From Carnegiea gigantea (taxonomy: Eukaryota; Streptophyta; Magnoliopsida; Caryophyllales; Cactaceae), in NCBI GenBank assembly GCA_029747015.1, contig JAKOGI010000432.1, positions 1 to 64,000 of the forward strand: DNA of 64,000 nt. Reading direction: 5' to 3'. The position numbers and the translations under genes are program-made. This document shows, piece by piece, positions 1-11,845 of this stretch; position 1 is the stretch's first letter; each line of letters begins with the position of its first letter. The notes below the pieces were generated by a model that was given only the letters and a program-made list of their open reading frames with translations, was not told the DNA's origin and searched no databases.

Positions 1-1624
1 CCAATCCTCCCACCCCCCCCCCCCCCAACAAAAAAAAAAAAAAAACCCCTGAAGTAAAGCTCGCTAAAAGGCCTTCTACACCCCCCTCCCAAAAAAAAGA
101 AAAAGATGTCCAATGTTGCAATTTAAAAGCTCCCGGGAATGGGCAACATGGGTACCCTGTGTGAACCCACTACCTAACGTAAATAACGCCTGCATTAGGT
201 AGCGTGAATAGCAGAGACATATGCTTTGACATGGTCTGGTCACGTCATGAGCCACGACACAGTTTGACCATGTTATACACTGCTTGTGATATCTTCATAT
301 GCAGCAGCAACGATGCGGTAGACAGCAACTAGGGGCGCTCCGAGCACTTGTAATGAACGGCGCCTGTAAGTGTTATGGAAGGTCCAAGGGCAGCGGCAAG
401 TTGAAGGCTTGGCATAGTTATGAACTTTTCGAAAAACCAGCGAATGTACATTGGCAATGACAAGGTCTTGGCTTGACAAGTCTTGAGCGTTCGAAGACCA
501 TTTAGAAAGTTAATTTTTCTAGTTAGATTAGTGTGTGAATGTCCGATGTTCAAACCACTCCATTTTCTATGCCTTTCAAAGCCAAATTCTCACTTCATGC
601 TCACTTCAAGTAATTAGCTTCAAATTGAAATAAAACCAAGCAAAAATCTTAAATTCACCTTATTTACGAGCAAAAATTAGGTAAATAAGGGTATAAAATT
701 AAATCATTTTCAGCCCAAGCATATGCACGTGGATTCTATTCAAATACGTTATTGAAGGCCAATATTTATACAATTTAAAAAATTCTGAATATAACATTGT
801 AGACATGAGAAAACAACCTTTCTGCTAAGGTCAAAGCCCATGAGTAAAGAAAACAATACCCTTTAAAGTGGGAAGCAACTGTAGGGTCATTTATTTCTAC
901 TCTATTGCTCCTTACTTCCAATGCTTGTCTTGGGTCGTGGGGAATATCTCTCCACATATATTCTTCGGCCTCTTTTTTTTTTTTTTTTTTGGGCTAGTAA
1001 ACTACGCATGCTCTTAAATAATGTGTTGAGTTTATGATAATATATGACTAAAAAAATTCAAAAGGTAGGAACGTGGGAATTTTATTTGAGATTGTATGAG
1101 ATAAAAAGCAGTAACATTTATCTCTATTGAATTTATAGAGCATATTCAGATATTTAATTCATGACAACATTTTAAAAAGAAGGAACTTATTTTTGAGATT
1201 GAAAGATTGAACTATCATACCACATAACATATACTATAAAGAGAATTAATTGATTTTTACTCTTCAATTGGCTTCATCTCATCACAGAAGAGTGTAAGAC
1301 AAAGGCTTCTGACTCTTTCACTTTATATATGGGTTCATTCACAAAAGCAAGTACTTAACTTGTCCTCTCACAAGTAATTTGTTATCATGTAGCGGTCTTT
1401 TTATTTGTTATGCTAATAGTCAATTTGTCTATTAGTTGTTTCTTTGTATCATATCTATTGGTATTTATCTGGGGGCTTATCCAACTAATAATAATCAACA
1501 AAAAAAAAGTAATTTGTCTTCTCAATAAGTAATTTGTTCATGGATTAACTACCCATGGGGTTGACAAACCTAAAGGTTTTAAGTTCATAGACTAATGTTG
1601 TTTTCCCCATGGGACTGTTCTTTT
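1..1624. other. AT-rich intergenic spacer, no gene seen
   Basis: No coding region, RNA gene or transposon end could be supported here. Two bipartite homopolymer tracts (C-run followed by A-run) lie near 7-45 and 81-105, and a T-run lies at about 970-990. Short open frames on the minus strand (273-957) have no recognisable domain and look like chance. Confidence 0.6.
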
Positions 1625-1935
1625 CATTAGTAAAAAGGAGTTGGTAAATGGATAAAGTTGGTAAAGATAGGTAGAAATTGATTTTTTGGGGGGGAAGATT
1701 GGTAGGACTTGGTTAAGATTAGGAAAGCTTGGAAAAAGTTGGAGGATATAGGTAAGAAATGTAAGTGAGTGGGGATCTCTTCGTAAAAATTTTTAAAGGA
1801 GATTGATAAAAATTGGTAGAAGTTGATAGAAGTTGGTAAGAATTGGTAGAAATTGTTTAGAGTTGAAAAAGATTGGAAATTTTTTATAAGAGCTAGTACA
1901 AATCAGTAGAAGTTGGTAGAAATTGGTAAAACCAA
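1625..1935. repeat. Degenerate minisatellite, about 11-13 nt unit
   Basis: The motif GTTGGTAGAAATT and variants (GTTGGTAAAG, GTTGATAGAAG, ATTGGTAGAAGTT) recur throughout at roughly 11-13 nt spacing, most regular at 1800-1930. It is purine-rich on the + strand. No coding function is suggested. Confidence 0.65.
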
Positions 1936-2334
1936 ATTTACAAACAAAAAGAACAGGCCCTTAACTAGCCTTCTATCACCACTGCTAACTATTAAGCAAG
2001 AAACTTATCACTTGACTAACCCAAAGCTTTCAAGTTGCAGAAGAAAAGGCAATAATGATGGAGGGGGTTTCTACCTTCTTCCCTCCTTTAATATATCTTA
2101 GTTAAAAAGATATTAGATATACTAGAGTAATTTTTTAGCCAAAAATAAGACAAACTAACTAATTAGAAATAATTTATAGGGGGTACATAGTTTTTGCTCT
2201 GTTGAGAGCCCAAAGGCGGCATTTGCCTATACAAGAAGGAGGAGAAATTGACCATAGACCCTATGTAACCAATGTGATAATCATGAAAAAGTACTGCACT
2301 TCGAGGTAAATAAATTGAATAAATATATGACTAT

Positions 2335-2541
2335 TATGTAACGTTTGGTTAAATGCAATGAATCTTATAATGCAAATAAGTTTGTAATTGTATTTTCATT
2401 AGTTTGTTTGGTTGCATAAGAGTATTGCGATAAAAGAACTATCGTGTAATTATGATTACCATAAACTAAGTACTCATAATTGTATTGCAAAGTTGATTAC
2501 ATTACATTTGTATTACATTACGTTCAACCAAACATTACGTA
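2335..2541. mobile_element. Small MITE with imperfect terminal inverted repeats
   Basis: The left end reads TATGTAACGTTTGGTTAAAT and the reverse complement of the right end reads TACGTAATGTTTGGTTGAAC. The match continues to about 29 bp with some transitions. The interior is AT-rich and non-coding, and the total length is about 207 bp. The target duplication is not clear, so the superfamily is left open. Confidence 0.6.
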
Positions 2542-2870
2542 GTGTTCAACTTATACCCTATTGGTGCAAGTTCCTACGAATATCACTTGGAAAAGTGTTA
2601 AGTACTCTCTCTTTAATAAAAGAGGTTAGGGATTCAAATTCCACCTAATATAAGACTTATCATCTTCCATATTATAAGGTTCCCCCCCCCCCCAACCCCT
2701 CTTTGCTATGGAGTATTTACTCTCCCATCTAGAAGGTGAACGGCTTGGAAACACCTGAAAAAAAAAGGTTGGTGCAAGTTCTTTCTTAACCACAAAACAA
2801 CTTGGAACAACGTGGTGGAACGTTCACTGTTTCAGTACCGTTTGACATACTACAAGGACGCGCATTGTTA

Positions 2871-3350
2871 GAGACCGAAAATTTTCGGTCTCCAACATAA
2901 AAGAATTCGGTCTCAATCTGTTTTCAGAGACCGAATGGAGACCGAAAATGGGCCGGTCTCGAAATCATTGGTCGCAAATTTAAATTGGAGACCAAATTAT
3001 CCGGTTTGGTCTCCACTAAAGACCGGGCCTTGAGACCAAATATATTTGGTCTCTAATCGAGACTGGCCCTCACCGGTCTCAGTTGGAGACCAAATTCAGC
3101 GGTCTCCTTTTGAGACCAGGGGACCCAGTCTCTAGTAGAGACCAAATTAATTTGGTCTCTAACGGAGACCACGAAAATTTGGTCTCTAAATTTGATCTCC
3201 AATAGAGATCAAAAATTTCGGTCTCCAGTGGAGACCACCTACGATTCGGTCTCTGGCTGAGACCGGTATTTGTGCGCCCAACCATTCCATATCTTAAGAC
3301 CACCATGCCCAGTTCGGTCTCCACCAGAGACCGATTTATTTCGGTCTCAA
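2871..3350. repeat. CACTA subterminal repeat array (left)
   Basis: A chain of GGTCTC and GAGACC hexamers in alternating orientation, spaced about 10-30 nt, often extended to CGGTCTC or GAGACCAAATT. The first two hexamers form a perfect 22-bp palindrome at 2871-2892. In CACTA elements such arrays bind the element-encoded TNPA/TNP1 protein. That role is inferred here from position and structure. Confidence 0.85.
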
Positions 3351-3589
3351 AAAAAATTTTAAAAATAAAAAAAAATTTGGCTTGGTTTATGAACTAAACT
3401 TGCAGTTTCAATTTTTTTCTCAAATGTTACAATTGATACATCATTTTTGGACGGCAAAAAATGCCAGTATATCAAAAATGTCACTTCATACAGTAATTAT
3501 ACACCAACAAATTCCATTTCCTAAATATAAATATGTACAACCCAATGTACGTACATATGACGCACCTGACATGCGCTACGTACCAAAGC

Positions 3590-5541
3590 CTAAGAAGACG
3601 CCTGAGAGTTGTCTGCACGAGTGGGGTGGCCAAGGAGCGCTGAGAAGCTGTCAAACCGAGCATTCAACTTCAACAATCCTATTCTTTGGTCATCCAACTG
3701 CTTCTTTGTAGCTTTCAACTCCTCCCTAGTACTCCTCAACTCTTCCTCTGTCGAATGTAGTCGAGCTTTAGTGGTGTGCAACTCATTCTGTGTCGTTTGC
3801 AATTGGTCCTGGGGCTGCGTAACTATCGGGGAGGAATATGCAGCAGAACTGCTGGAGCTAGTACGCCTAGTCACCGTTGGTCTCTCAAACATAGCTGGAC
3901 CCTCTCTTCCAAGACCGTATATAGTGCCCTTGTCACTCCAGCCACCACTTGCCTTGAAGAACAGGTGATCATCTGCAGCTGAACCCACTTGCACATCAGT
4001 TCCTGCTTTCAGTTGCTCATATTTGTCCTGCATCAGTTGGGTAAATGGGAACAGTTAAAATAAAAAGAAGAAAAAATTAACAACATTTCTGGAAAGAAAT
4101 GGACAGAGTTTCCCCTAAAAGTTGACAATATCCCAGGCATATAGCCATAAATTTTACCCTACACAATATAAACACCACATAACACGCTCGCAATCTCAAC
4201 GGGCCACACGCCCGGAGTTCACCAAATACACATCTCAATGGACGACACATCCGGAGTATATCACCTCACGTGACAATGACAACACGACAATTACAAGCAA
4301 CTTCTACACAGTACATATAAGAGGTTGGAAGGGGATCAATCGAGCAGGGTCTTCAGAAAAGTCCAAATTTACAAACCAAGCACAGCTATGATGGTAGTAC
4401 TTACATAAACGCTCTGCGCGTGAGCATCGCACCAAATCCGTTGACCACTCGCATCAACTTTTGAATGAGTGGTCGCAAACAATTCAGCTGCAGATGGTCT
4501 TCTTCCCAATTGCTTCGCCTAACAGATAGTAGTATATATATGTTTACATCATTAGTAGTGTGAAATTAAATTTACGTATACCTGTCAAGTTTTTCAGATA
4601 TTCATACCAGTCTGTCTGCCCACATTGTCGCTGAGATTGACCCCTGGCTGTGCCCAATCTTTGCCTTCGGTCCCTCTGTCTTGTTCTTCGTGTTCCCCTC
4701 AGACCGCTTCTTGAATTCCTCATCACTTTCCCTCTTGTGTCGCAATGACGCGCGAAGATCATCCGTCATCCAAGTAATGATCTTATCCGGAGAGCCCCTC
4801 GCGGCCTTGTTCACTATGTCTTTCACCCTTACACGCACCTTCTGTTGCCATTCTCTTCTGACTAAAGCGTCGTGTTCGGGATCCCATGTGAATCGTTGCT
4901 GCATGGAAAATTGCAAATAATACTTGGTCATTGTGTTAGGTTTCCAAAATACTCAGCAGTGGTCGTTTTTTTCACGTAAGTCATAATATGTGGTCATGCA
5001 TAACACATAGTACCAAAATCCACCAACATGAGCATAGATGACTTCAGTATTGGCTACAAGATTGCTTCTGCGACATATATATTTCGTGCACGTTAAATAT
5101 AGGTGAATGTCCAATTTATTTGCATGCACTCATAGTTCTGGAAAAAAACGGACAGAGTTCCGCCTTGCAACTGACAATATCCGAATCTCTATTACATACA
5201 TTAACGTAGAAAAAAATTCATTTCTGGGAAGAAATCGACAGAGTTCCGCCTAAAAGTTGCCCACATCCCAGGCGTCCTTGTAATAGGTTCGAATGGTTTC
5301 GGAGATGGCACGTGCGACATCTCGATGTCCGAACCTGTGACACAGCATTTCCAGCAAATGAAATGAAAACGTCGGACACATTCGTTTTGTTTTCTTTGAA
5401 TGTTAACGATGCTTACCACATGTCGGTGTCCGGCACAAGTCGAACCCTGGTCAAGCGGGTGCTACTGTCCTCCAACGGAAACTCAGGAGGCTGCGTCTCC
5501 TGAGACTTGTACTGGGTGATGTCTCCACTTGCACCATCCAT
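3590..5541 (-). CDS. Transposase_24 / TNP1-like CACTA protein, four inferred exons
   Basis: The inferred exons, in transcript order, are 5541-5417 (starts MDGASGDITQY), 4898-4608, 4518-4405 and 4027-3590 with the stop. Exons 2-4 have GT-AG borders and lengths of 291, 114 and 438 nt, so they join in phase. Exon 1, as drawn (125 nt), does not join in phase with exon 2, so a small exon is missed or the gene is frameshifted. Exon 2 holds the Transposase_24 core (FTWDPEHDALVRREW; GSPDKIITWMTDDL). Exon 3 reads AAELFATTHSKVDASGQR, a typical Transposase_24 segment. Exon 4 ends in a coiled-coil-like run rich in L, T, E and K, with repeats of the type QLQTTQNELHTTKARL. In CACTA elements this protein is thought to bind the subterminal repeats. 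Confidence 0.75.
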
Positions 5542-5852
5542 GCGTACCTACTCCTGCGCAAAGTTATAAAAATCAGTTAGATAAGTGCATGGGTTTCACT
5601 TAGGTAATTGCATGCATAACGACACTAAGTATGATACACTGATCAATGATGCGTACTATCATATGAATCTAACATACTGCATAAACACACTACAGTTGCA
5701 ACCAATACGCACTCTGGTTGGAAAACATGCAAGTCAAATAGCATAACGAATCGAGGGAGAGGAATGTAGTAAAAGGTTGCATACATTAACTAACGGAATA
5801 ACTATTAAATTACAAAAACACCAACGGTGCAGAAGTTAGTGAACGACGTACA

Positions 5853-6375
5853 CTATGTAAACATTGACTCCGTGAAGTAGTCATCATCATCATCATCGAC
5901 ATTGTCATCGTATTCATCTACGAACCCGCCGAGCCACTCATCTCCGTCTCCAGCATCGATGGCATCTTCATCATCGTCCACAACATCATCTATGTCGTTT
6001 TCCTCTTGTGGTACGATGTCGACATCATCGTCTACGTCAATATCGCCTAAATTAGGCGGGTTCTCGTTTTCATCTATTTGGAATGGTGTGTCCTCTTCTG
6101 GGGCATCTATTATTGCCCTTGGTTTCAATTTTAACACTGCCCACCAGTCCTTTTTACTGTTATCTTTCATAGGATAAGGCATGAAGCAGACTTGCGAGAC
6201 TTGACTTGCAAGGACAAATGGGTCGTACTGGGGATATCTCTTCGTGTGATTTACATCGACCAATTTGTATGTATCATGGACAATAACACCATTAATGCAG
6301 TCAAACCACTCACACTTGAACAAGATCGTCTTATATGAACGAATATCCCCAACATACTCCAACTCAATTACACAC
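5853..6375 (-). pseudogene. C-terminal tail of CACTA TNP2 transposase (DUF4216), truncated
   Basis: From about residue 10 of the open frame the translation runs YVGDIRSYKTILFKCEWFD, then NGVIVHDTYKLVDVNH and YDPFVLASQVSQVCFMPYP, the recognisable DUF4216 domain at the C-terminus of TNP2-type transposases. A D/E-rich acidic tail follows and a normal stop ends it at 5853. The N-terminal side is lost: the frame runs into a (CATA)n repeat at 6375-6410. No Transposase_21 or DUF4218 core is found further upstream, so the catalytic part is absent. Confidence 0.85.
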
Positions 6376-6765
6376 ATACATACATACATACATACATACA
6401 AACATACATAAACTTATTGTTCTGAAAAGCTTATTAGTTGAATAGAGAAGACACGACAATATGAAAGGAAACTTAAAACTCCATAAATGCTCGAGTTATG
6501 GAGAAGGGGGGGAAGAGCAAGCAGGCAAGTGAAGCGTGCGCTACTGCGGCCCTTGCAGCGCTGCGTCTTAGTTATTACCCTTCTCGCCAATAGCCACTAG
6601 GTTGATTCCACAATTTAACTTATACGGACCTACTATGTTCCTTTCATTATTTAACCAATATGGCTGGCCCTATCAACCTTTTCCAGTGGAAAACATCGAT
6701 TGGGCCTTATATTCATCTGCCTAACTCCTTAGCCATGCACTTGTTTTCTTTCTTTTATATATATT

Positions 6766-6829
<64 letters not shown>

Positions 6830-8089
6830 CAGAGAGAGAGGGGTAGGACATACAAACATAGATATTGGTAAACGGTTTAGCCGCATCACACCCGGTTTAA
6901 TCCAAGTCAATATTGGGTCAACCAGGCCAAGACGATTTAACCTGTCTGACTGGTAAAACCAGCGACCATTCCAACTAGGAGCAACTCACCCTATGTCACT
7001 CTCAATAACAGCAGTCTAAAATCTTCATTCAACTATATGAAGGACTTTACTCCCACAAAAGAAGCATTCTAAAATCTACGTCTCAGCAAATCTATTCTAC
7101 TTTAAAAAGAAAAGAAAGAAACTGTTCCAACTCCCGACTATGTGTACAAAATTCCCAAATGACGGCTAATCCTTTGTTTCACGCAACCACAAAAGCTAAT
7201 CTCATGATGAAAGAGCCATTCAAGTGCAGCATAATCCATGAGGTTTAGCTATTTAGGTGGTCTGCAGTTCATCCAGGGCAGAGCATGCTAATTTTAGCCA
7301 AACTGAGGGCAAAGTATATAAATTATTTTAGCCAATAACTTCACCTCGTAGCAGACATAAAATGGACCCAAGCAGATCAAAGACCCCCCACCCTCCAAAA
7401 AAAAACGATCCACTAATTACTACCAAATCAACACCACAAACATACAAATAAGCCAACGTAAGAACTGGTGGGCTGTCCATCCCAACAAACATTCATCCAT
7501 CAATTCACATCAAAATCAGATGTAGCAAATGAAACAAACCACTGCTGTTGATGACATAGGTGACAACAAACCAACAACAACGGAAACAACACCATAAACA
7601 GAAAAGCAGAAAACAACCACGTTCAGACCTTTTCACAAACACCTGGTGTGCATATGAAATCCACTCTGCACACAACTCAAACGCAATGTACAGGGTAAGC
7701 CAACGAAGCTATGGACATTTGTGAAAACCCTAGATTCTGGAAATCAACACTTCCATTGACAGCAAAGCAGACAAATACGAGTGAAGACACACAAATGAAT
7801 GCACAACATTGGCAATGTGCAAACAGGGGAGGCGAAATCAATGTGAAGGCATACCTTGATGTTCTTCGGGGGGGTTTGAAGCAGCAACCAAAGGCGGCAG
7901 CCGGTGTGGGGCGTCGGAAGCAGCACGCTGAGGACGGAAGTGAGTGAATGGTTGAAGGAGCAAGCAGATCAAGTGAGAGAGAGAGGAGAGCAGGGAGCAC
8001 AGAGTAGTGAATTGGGAGTGAGAGAGAGCGAGGAGCAGAGATGTCACTAGAGAACAAGACGCCCGCGCTCGAATTTTTTTTTTCTTCGA
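6375..8089. other. CACTA interior without recognisable gene
   Basis: This stretch holds the (CATA)n tract at 6375-6410 and a (GT)n microsatellite at 6774-6815 followed by TA and GA units. Beyond these it is non-coding. The minus-strand frames at 7677-8057 are short, overlap one another and show no domain. They may include the element's promoter and leader. Confidence 0.5.
6774..6840. repeat. (GT)n-(TA)n-(GA)n compound microsatellite
   Basis: About 20 uninterrupted GT units are followed by TA units and a short GA run. This is simple sequence inside the CACTA element. Confidence 0.95.
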
Positions 8090-8735
8090 AACCTAGAGAC
8101 CGGCAGTCGTGGTCTCCACTGAAAATCTGGAAGCTTTCTCAGAAATTGGAGACCGATATACGAAATCGGTCTCTAACTCTGAGACCGAAAAATCGTTTTG
8201 GTCTCAGATAAAGACCAACTTGGGAGTGTGGTCTCAACTGAAACCGAGATAGTTCTGGAAGATTGCTAAGAAATTGGAGACCGACATGGAAAATCGGTCT
8301 CTAAAGTAGAGACCGAAAAGTCTTTGTGGTCTCAGTTAGAGACCAATTTTGGAGTTTGGTCTCAACTGAAACCGAGTTATGTTCTGACAACTACCTCAAA
8401 ATTGGAGATCGATAAACAAAATCGGTCTCTAAATCTGAGACCGAAAGGTCTTCTTGGTCTCAGTTAGAGACCAATTTTTGTGTTTCGTCTCAGTTAGAAA
8501 CCAGTAATGGACGTCGGTCTCTAAATTTTGGTGTCTGTTTACGCGGGAACGATGAAGAGTTTGAGTCCAACAATATTGGTCTCTAAGCCCAGTCGCATTT
8601 AGAGTCCAAATTGTTTTCGGTCTCAGAATTGGACTCTGCTGGAGACCATTGTTTGCGGTCTTTAAATGCCGGTCTCAACTCAATTCTGGAGACCGATTTT
8701 TTTGCCGGTCTCTAAATTTCGGTCTCAACTGGACC
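8090..8735. repeat. CACTA subterminal repeat array (right)
   Basis: The same GAGACC/GGTCTC hexamers as the left array, here more densely paired as GGTCTCTAA and GAGACCGA, with several copies in the longer context AATCGGTCTCTAA. Its mirror relation to the left array defines the element's two ends. Confidence 0.85.
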
Positions 8736-8749
8736 GGTTCCCTGTATTC

Positions 8750-9164
8750 ATGTTTTCTTTGTTTCCTTGGATAGTTGTCGCCTTTTCCTAGCAGATGTCC
8801 AAATACAAGTTGCTATATTGTAATCACACTCATAAGGTAAAATGTCGTATGAGCCTGTGCCTCAATCTAAAAAAAGAAGAAGATATCTAATAAACTAGAT
8901 GTCAAAATAGTGAAATTACACATGTGACTTTTGCAAATATTAAGGTGATGAACTCATGCTTTGCACAAAAAGAAGAACCTAGGTTAATTCTCGATGAATA
9001 TCATTTTGATGTTCAATTCAGGAAAAGAGTGATAAAATGGAAACTTATTAGGAAAGAAAATTGAAAGGTTGCATTATTTATAATGGAAATATTTATCTTG
9101 ACTTGCAAAACTAAAATGATGGCACCCTATTTATAGTAGTAGGTAAAGAGCACTTTGATAATCT
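8750..9164. other. Intergenic spacer
   Basis: AT-rich. No gene or repeat structure that can be supported. Confidence 0.5.
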
Positions 9165-11845
9165 TTTATTATTATTATTATTGGCCAAGAGGCAAACTAC
9201 AGGACTACATCAATTCAAATAAAAACATCACACGTAACACAATATCAACTATTATAAGCTCAAACTCCACAAACTACCTAACATGCAGAACTACCCAACA
9301 AAAGTTAGCACCTGGAAGGGCGCCGCCTAAAACCATACAATCAAGTACAAGATACACCTGATTCATGTTAGGTACTAGCAGTCAGAAGACTCGAGAATCA
9401 GACATGTAGCTCCCGTAGCAGATACCAAGCACCATCAATTTCCTAGGAAGTGTTGCAAAAGTGAAGCCCTGCATCAGTATACTTTCACCTTTTTCTTTGT
9501 GGTGCCTTGTCCCCTGTATCTTCCCCGTCGACTTAAACAAATTGAAAAGTCTAAAAAAGAAATTTACAGGATAGAACATGGATGCTGAGAGCATATGCCA
9601 GCTAATAACAACGTGCAAAAATCGTGTCTTCAAAGAATTTTGTTCTTTAAAAAAGTGATGCCGTTCTCTCCCTTCAAGTGAGTCTGAGCCATGACTACCC
9701 ACCTCCATAACCTTTCATTTCCTTATTTGATTCTGATGCTGTTCTTCAAAGGGTATCAAGAAAATTCAACAATGAAAACAGTACTATGCTTGTTGTTATG
9801 ATCCTGGGACTACATCTAACAATTTGTTAAGTGCGGTCATCCTCATCAAATCAAGGCCCACTCATTATGTGCATCTTCAGAACCAAAAGCATAGTGTTTC
9901 TCCCATCCAGAAATGCTCTATCGGCCACGATGTCAAAACCTCAACTGCGTCGAGTTCCATGTTGTTATGTTGATTGTGAGCCATTGCTAATTGGGGTATT
10001 TTAGGTTTCACTGCTGCCATTTGTATCTGGAATTTTTTTTTTTTTTGCTTGCCTTTTTTGATTTTCTTTAGGCTTTAAGCGATTCAAGCTTCTGTTGCAC
10101 TCTCATTTTCTGCCACTACTAGCTCCAGGAGCTTTCCAATGTTTGTTGATTCTTTAGCTACTCTCTGACTGGTATCTGAAGTTCAACTACTTGTTTAAGA
10201 TGACAACCTCTTCCTATTGTCTTCCTGCTATCTTTTAATTTCTTTTTTGTGGCTTTCTTTCCCTCCTTGCTTCTCTCAAGTGATTTATAAAGGGAAAGGT
10301 CTAATCTTACTGGCGATTCAAACCCTGGAAGAGGAGATATTTCTTCAGTATTTCCTAGTTGAGTAGCCCTATGCAAAGATTCAAGAATAAACTTAGTAAT
10401 TTCATTTGCACGATTTTCGAAACCTGGGGCATGTGATCACTTCTTGTACCTCTCAACCTCTAACAAATGTTATTGGGTAGTTTCAAGAATTTTTTTTGAA
10501 AAGTCATTCTCACTGAAGCTTACAGTCTTGGTTCTAGATTTAGAGTTAATGCTTTCATTAGGCTTGTCTCTGAACTTCTCAATTCTCTCGACAGTTTTTC
10601 CATTGAGTTAAAAATTTGGAGATTTTTTAGCTAATTCATCAGCCATCTCCTTTGTCACCGTGTCACCCTTTCTTTGGTCATTGTGTTGGACCTCATCCTA
10701 GGATACCACTTCATCATCAAAAAGCCAACTACTCCATCATTTCAATCTCTATCTTCCATGGGCGGTGCTCTTGCAGGTGTATGTACTTTTTGAATGACTT
10801 GAACAGATGACCTAACCTCTATAACCTTGATTCTAAACCCTAAGTCTTTAATATGCAAGAGGATTTGACCTTCTCAATATATCAGTATCAATCAAGACCT
10901 TTATGGATTCGAAAAATTCAGTTCTTCTATATATTGACCAAGCAAACAAATCGACCCTTAATTTGGCAATATTTTTGAAATTCTCCTTGGTCCAACCATG
11001 TAGAGGAACTCCAAAGATATCAAACCCTTCTTGTTTCATAGACTTGATACTTATCACACTTCTTTACTTCAATGAACCACTGATCTAGCTCTCCATGGTT
11101 TTTCAAAACATTCTCCGCCTATTCCACTATATCAATGTCAGCAGGAATTTGAATTAGTTTATTGAGCAAATTTTAACACATTGTCCAAAGTCGCTAATCA
11201 ATGTTGATGCTAAAGCCTGGAAGTCCCTTCGTTCATGAGTAGTGTGCACAATGCTCCTCCGCAAGCAATCAACAAATTCTTGATTCACTCCTCCCCAAAT
11301 TATTTTTATACTTTGGTCCTCTTCTTGGCTGAATCCCCCATTCATGGCCTCACCCTGATTTTCTAGCTTTTGTTTCTTCCTTCTCTATTCGTCCCTAGGT
11401 GAATGTCTCTGGCCTTTCCCTATGCTTCTTTCTGTCTCATAGCTTGCCGTGACTTTAATTCTACAAGCCCTAATGATAGAATTGTTAAAATTTGAGGATA
11501 CTCTTGATGACTTCTTCCTTCCTTCAAAATCTTACAAAGGCAAATCTTCCTTCGCTTCCTCTACCTCTTCTGAAACGGATGTAGGTGTCACTCACTCTGC
11601 CCACTTTTTGAAATATTCCTTTTAATCCATATTGATCGAGATTTTGAGGGATATTTTCTACAAACATGAAAATTTTCTCTCTCTACCCTTCCTTGTCCTT
11701 TCCCTCTCCCTCTCCCTCATCTGCTTTCTCTTTCTGTCTCAACTTCCCTCTTTCTCTCTCTAGACCCCCCATACCCAATCCTATCCCTTATCTCGATAAT
11801 CTTACCAGTGCTTTTCTACTCCCTTCTTCCCTTTACAATAGCCAT
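9165..11845 (-). mobile_element. Decayed LINE retrotransposon remnant
   Basis: The 5' part (11845 to about 10840) encodes an ORF1 with an RRM and a DUF4283-like block. The far end, read on the minus strand, terminates in a (AAT)n/A-rich tail at 9165-9182, as LINE 3' ends often do. Between these, about 9180-10840 has no intact reading frame, and I see no endonuclease or reverse transcriptase motif there. ORF2 therefore appears deleted, and the middle may be 3' UTR. The exact 5' boundary and target duplication are not resolved. Confidence 0.5.
10840..11845 (-). pseudogene. LINE ORF1-like pseudogene (RRM + DUF4283-like)
   Basis: Read from an ATG at 11845, the frame begins MAIVKGRRE, hits a stop, then resumes with KIIEIRDRIGYGGS and an R/E-rich stretch. 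Next comes an RNA-recognition motif: FVENIPQNLDQYGLKGIF, then VGRVSDTYIRFRRGRG and RFAFVRF, which match RNP2 and RNP1 positions. Further on are WGGVNQEFVDCLRRSIV, then FGVPLHGWTKENFKNIAKL with FESIKVLIDTDILRR, the pattern of DUF4283-type gag domains in plant LINE ORF1 proteins. Several stops and frame changes separate these pieces, so it is non-functional. The domain calls come from reading the motifs. Confidence 0.65.

Larger units (their letters stand above)
2848..8749 (-). mobile_element. Defective CACTA (En/Spm) DNA transposon
   Basis: Both ends carry dense direct and inverted GAGACC/GGTCTC motifs (2871-3350 and 8090-8735), the layout expected of CACTA subterminal transposase-binding repeats. 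The inferred termini are TACTACAAGGA at 2848 and, read inward from the right end, GAATACAGGGA ending at 8749. Both are decayed relatives of the usual CACTACAAG start. The expected 3-bp target duplication is not conserved. Inside, the minus strand encodes the tail of a TNP2-type transposase (DUF4216) and then a Transposase_24 gene, the usual gene order of plant CACTA elements. The transposase core is missing, so the copy is non-autonomous. Confidence 0.85.

Noticed and set aside
2871..3350. CRISPR-like array
   Set aside because: The repeats are short hexamers in both orientations with irregular spacing inside a transposon end; a plant nuclear setting makes CRISPR untenable.
5201..5503. Frames on both strands between CACTA exons
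   Set aside because: They overlap the inferred intron and exon 1 of the Transposase_24 gene and have no independent similarity.
9382..9708. 108-codon minus-strand frame
   Set aside because: No domain; it lies in the probable 3' region of the LINE remnant.
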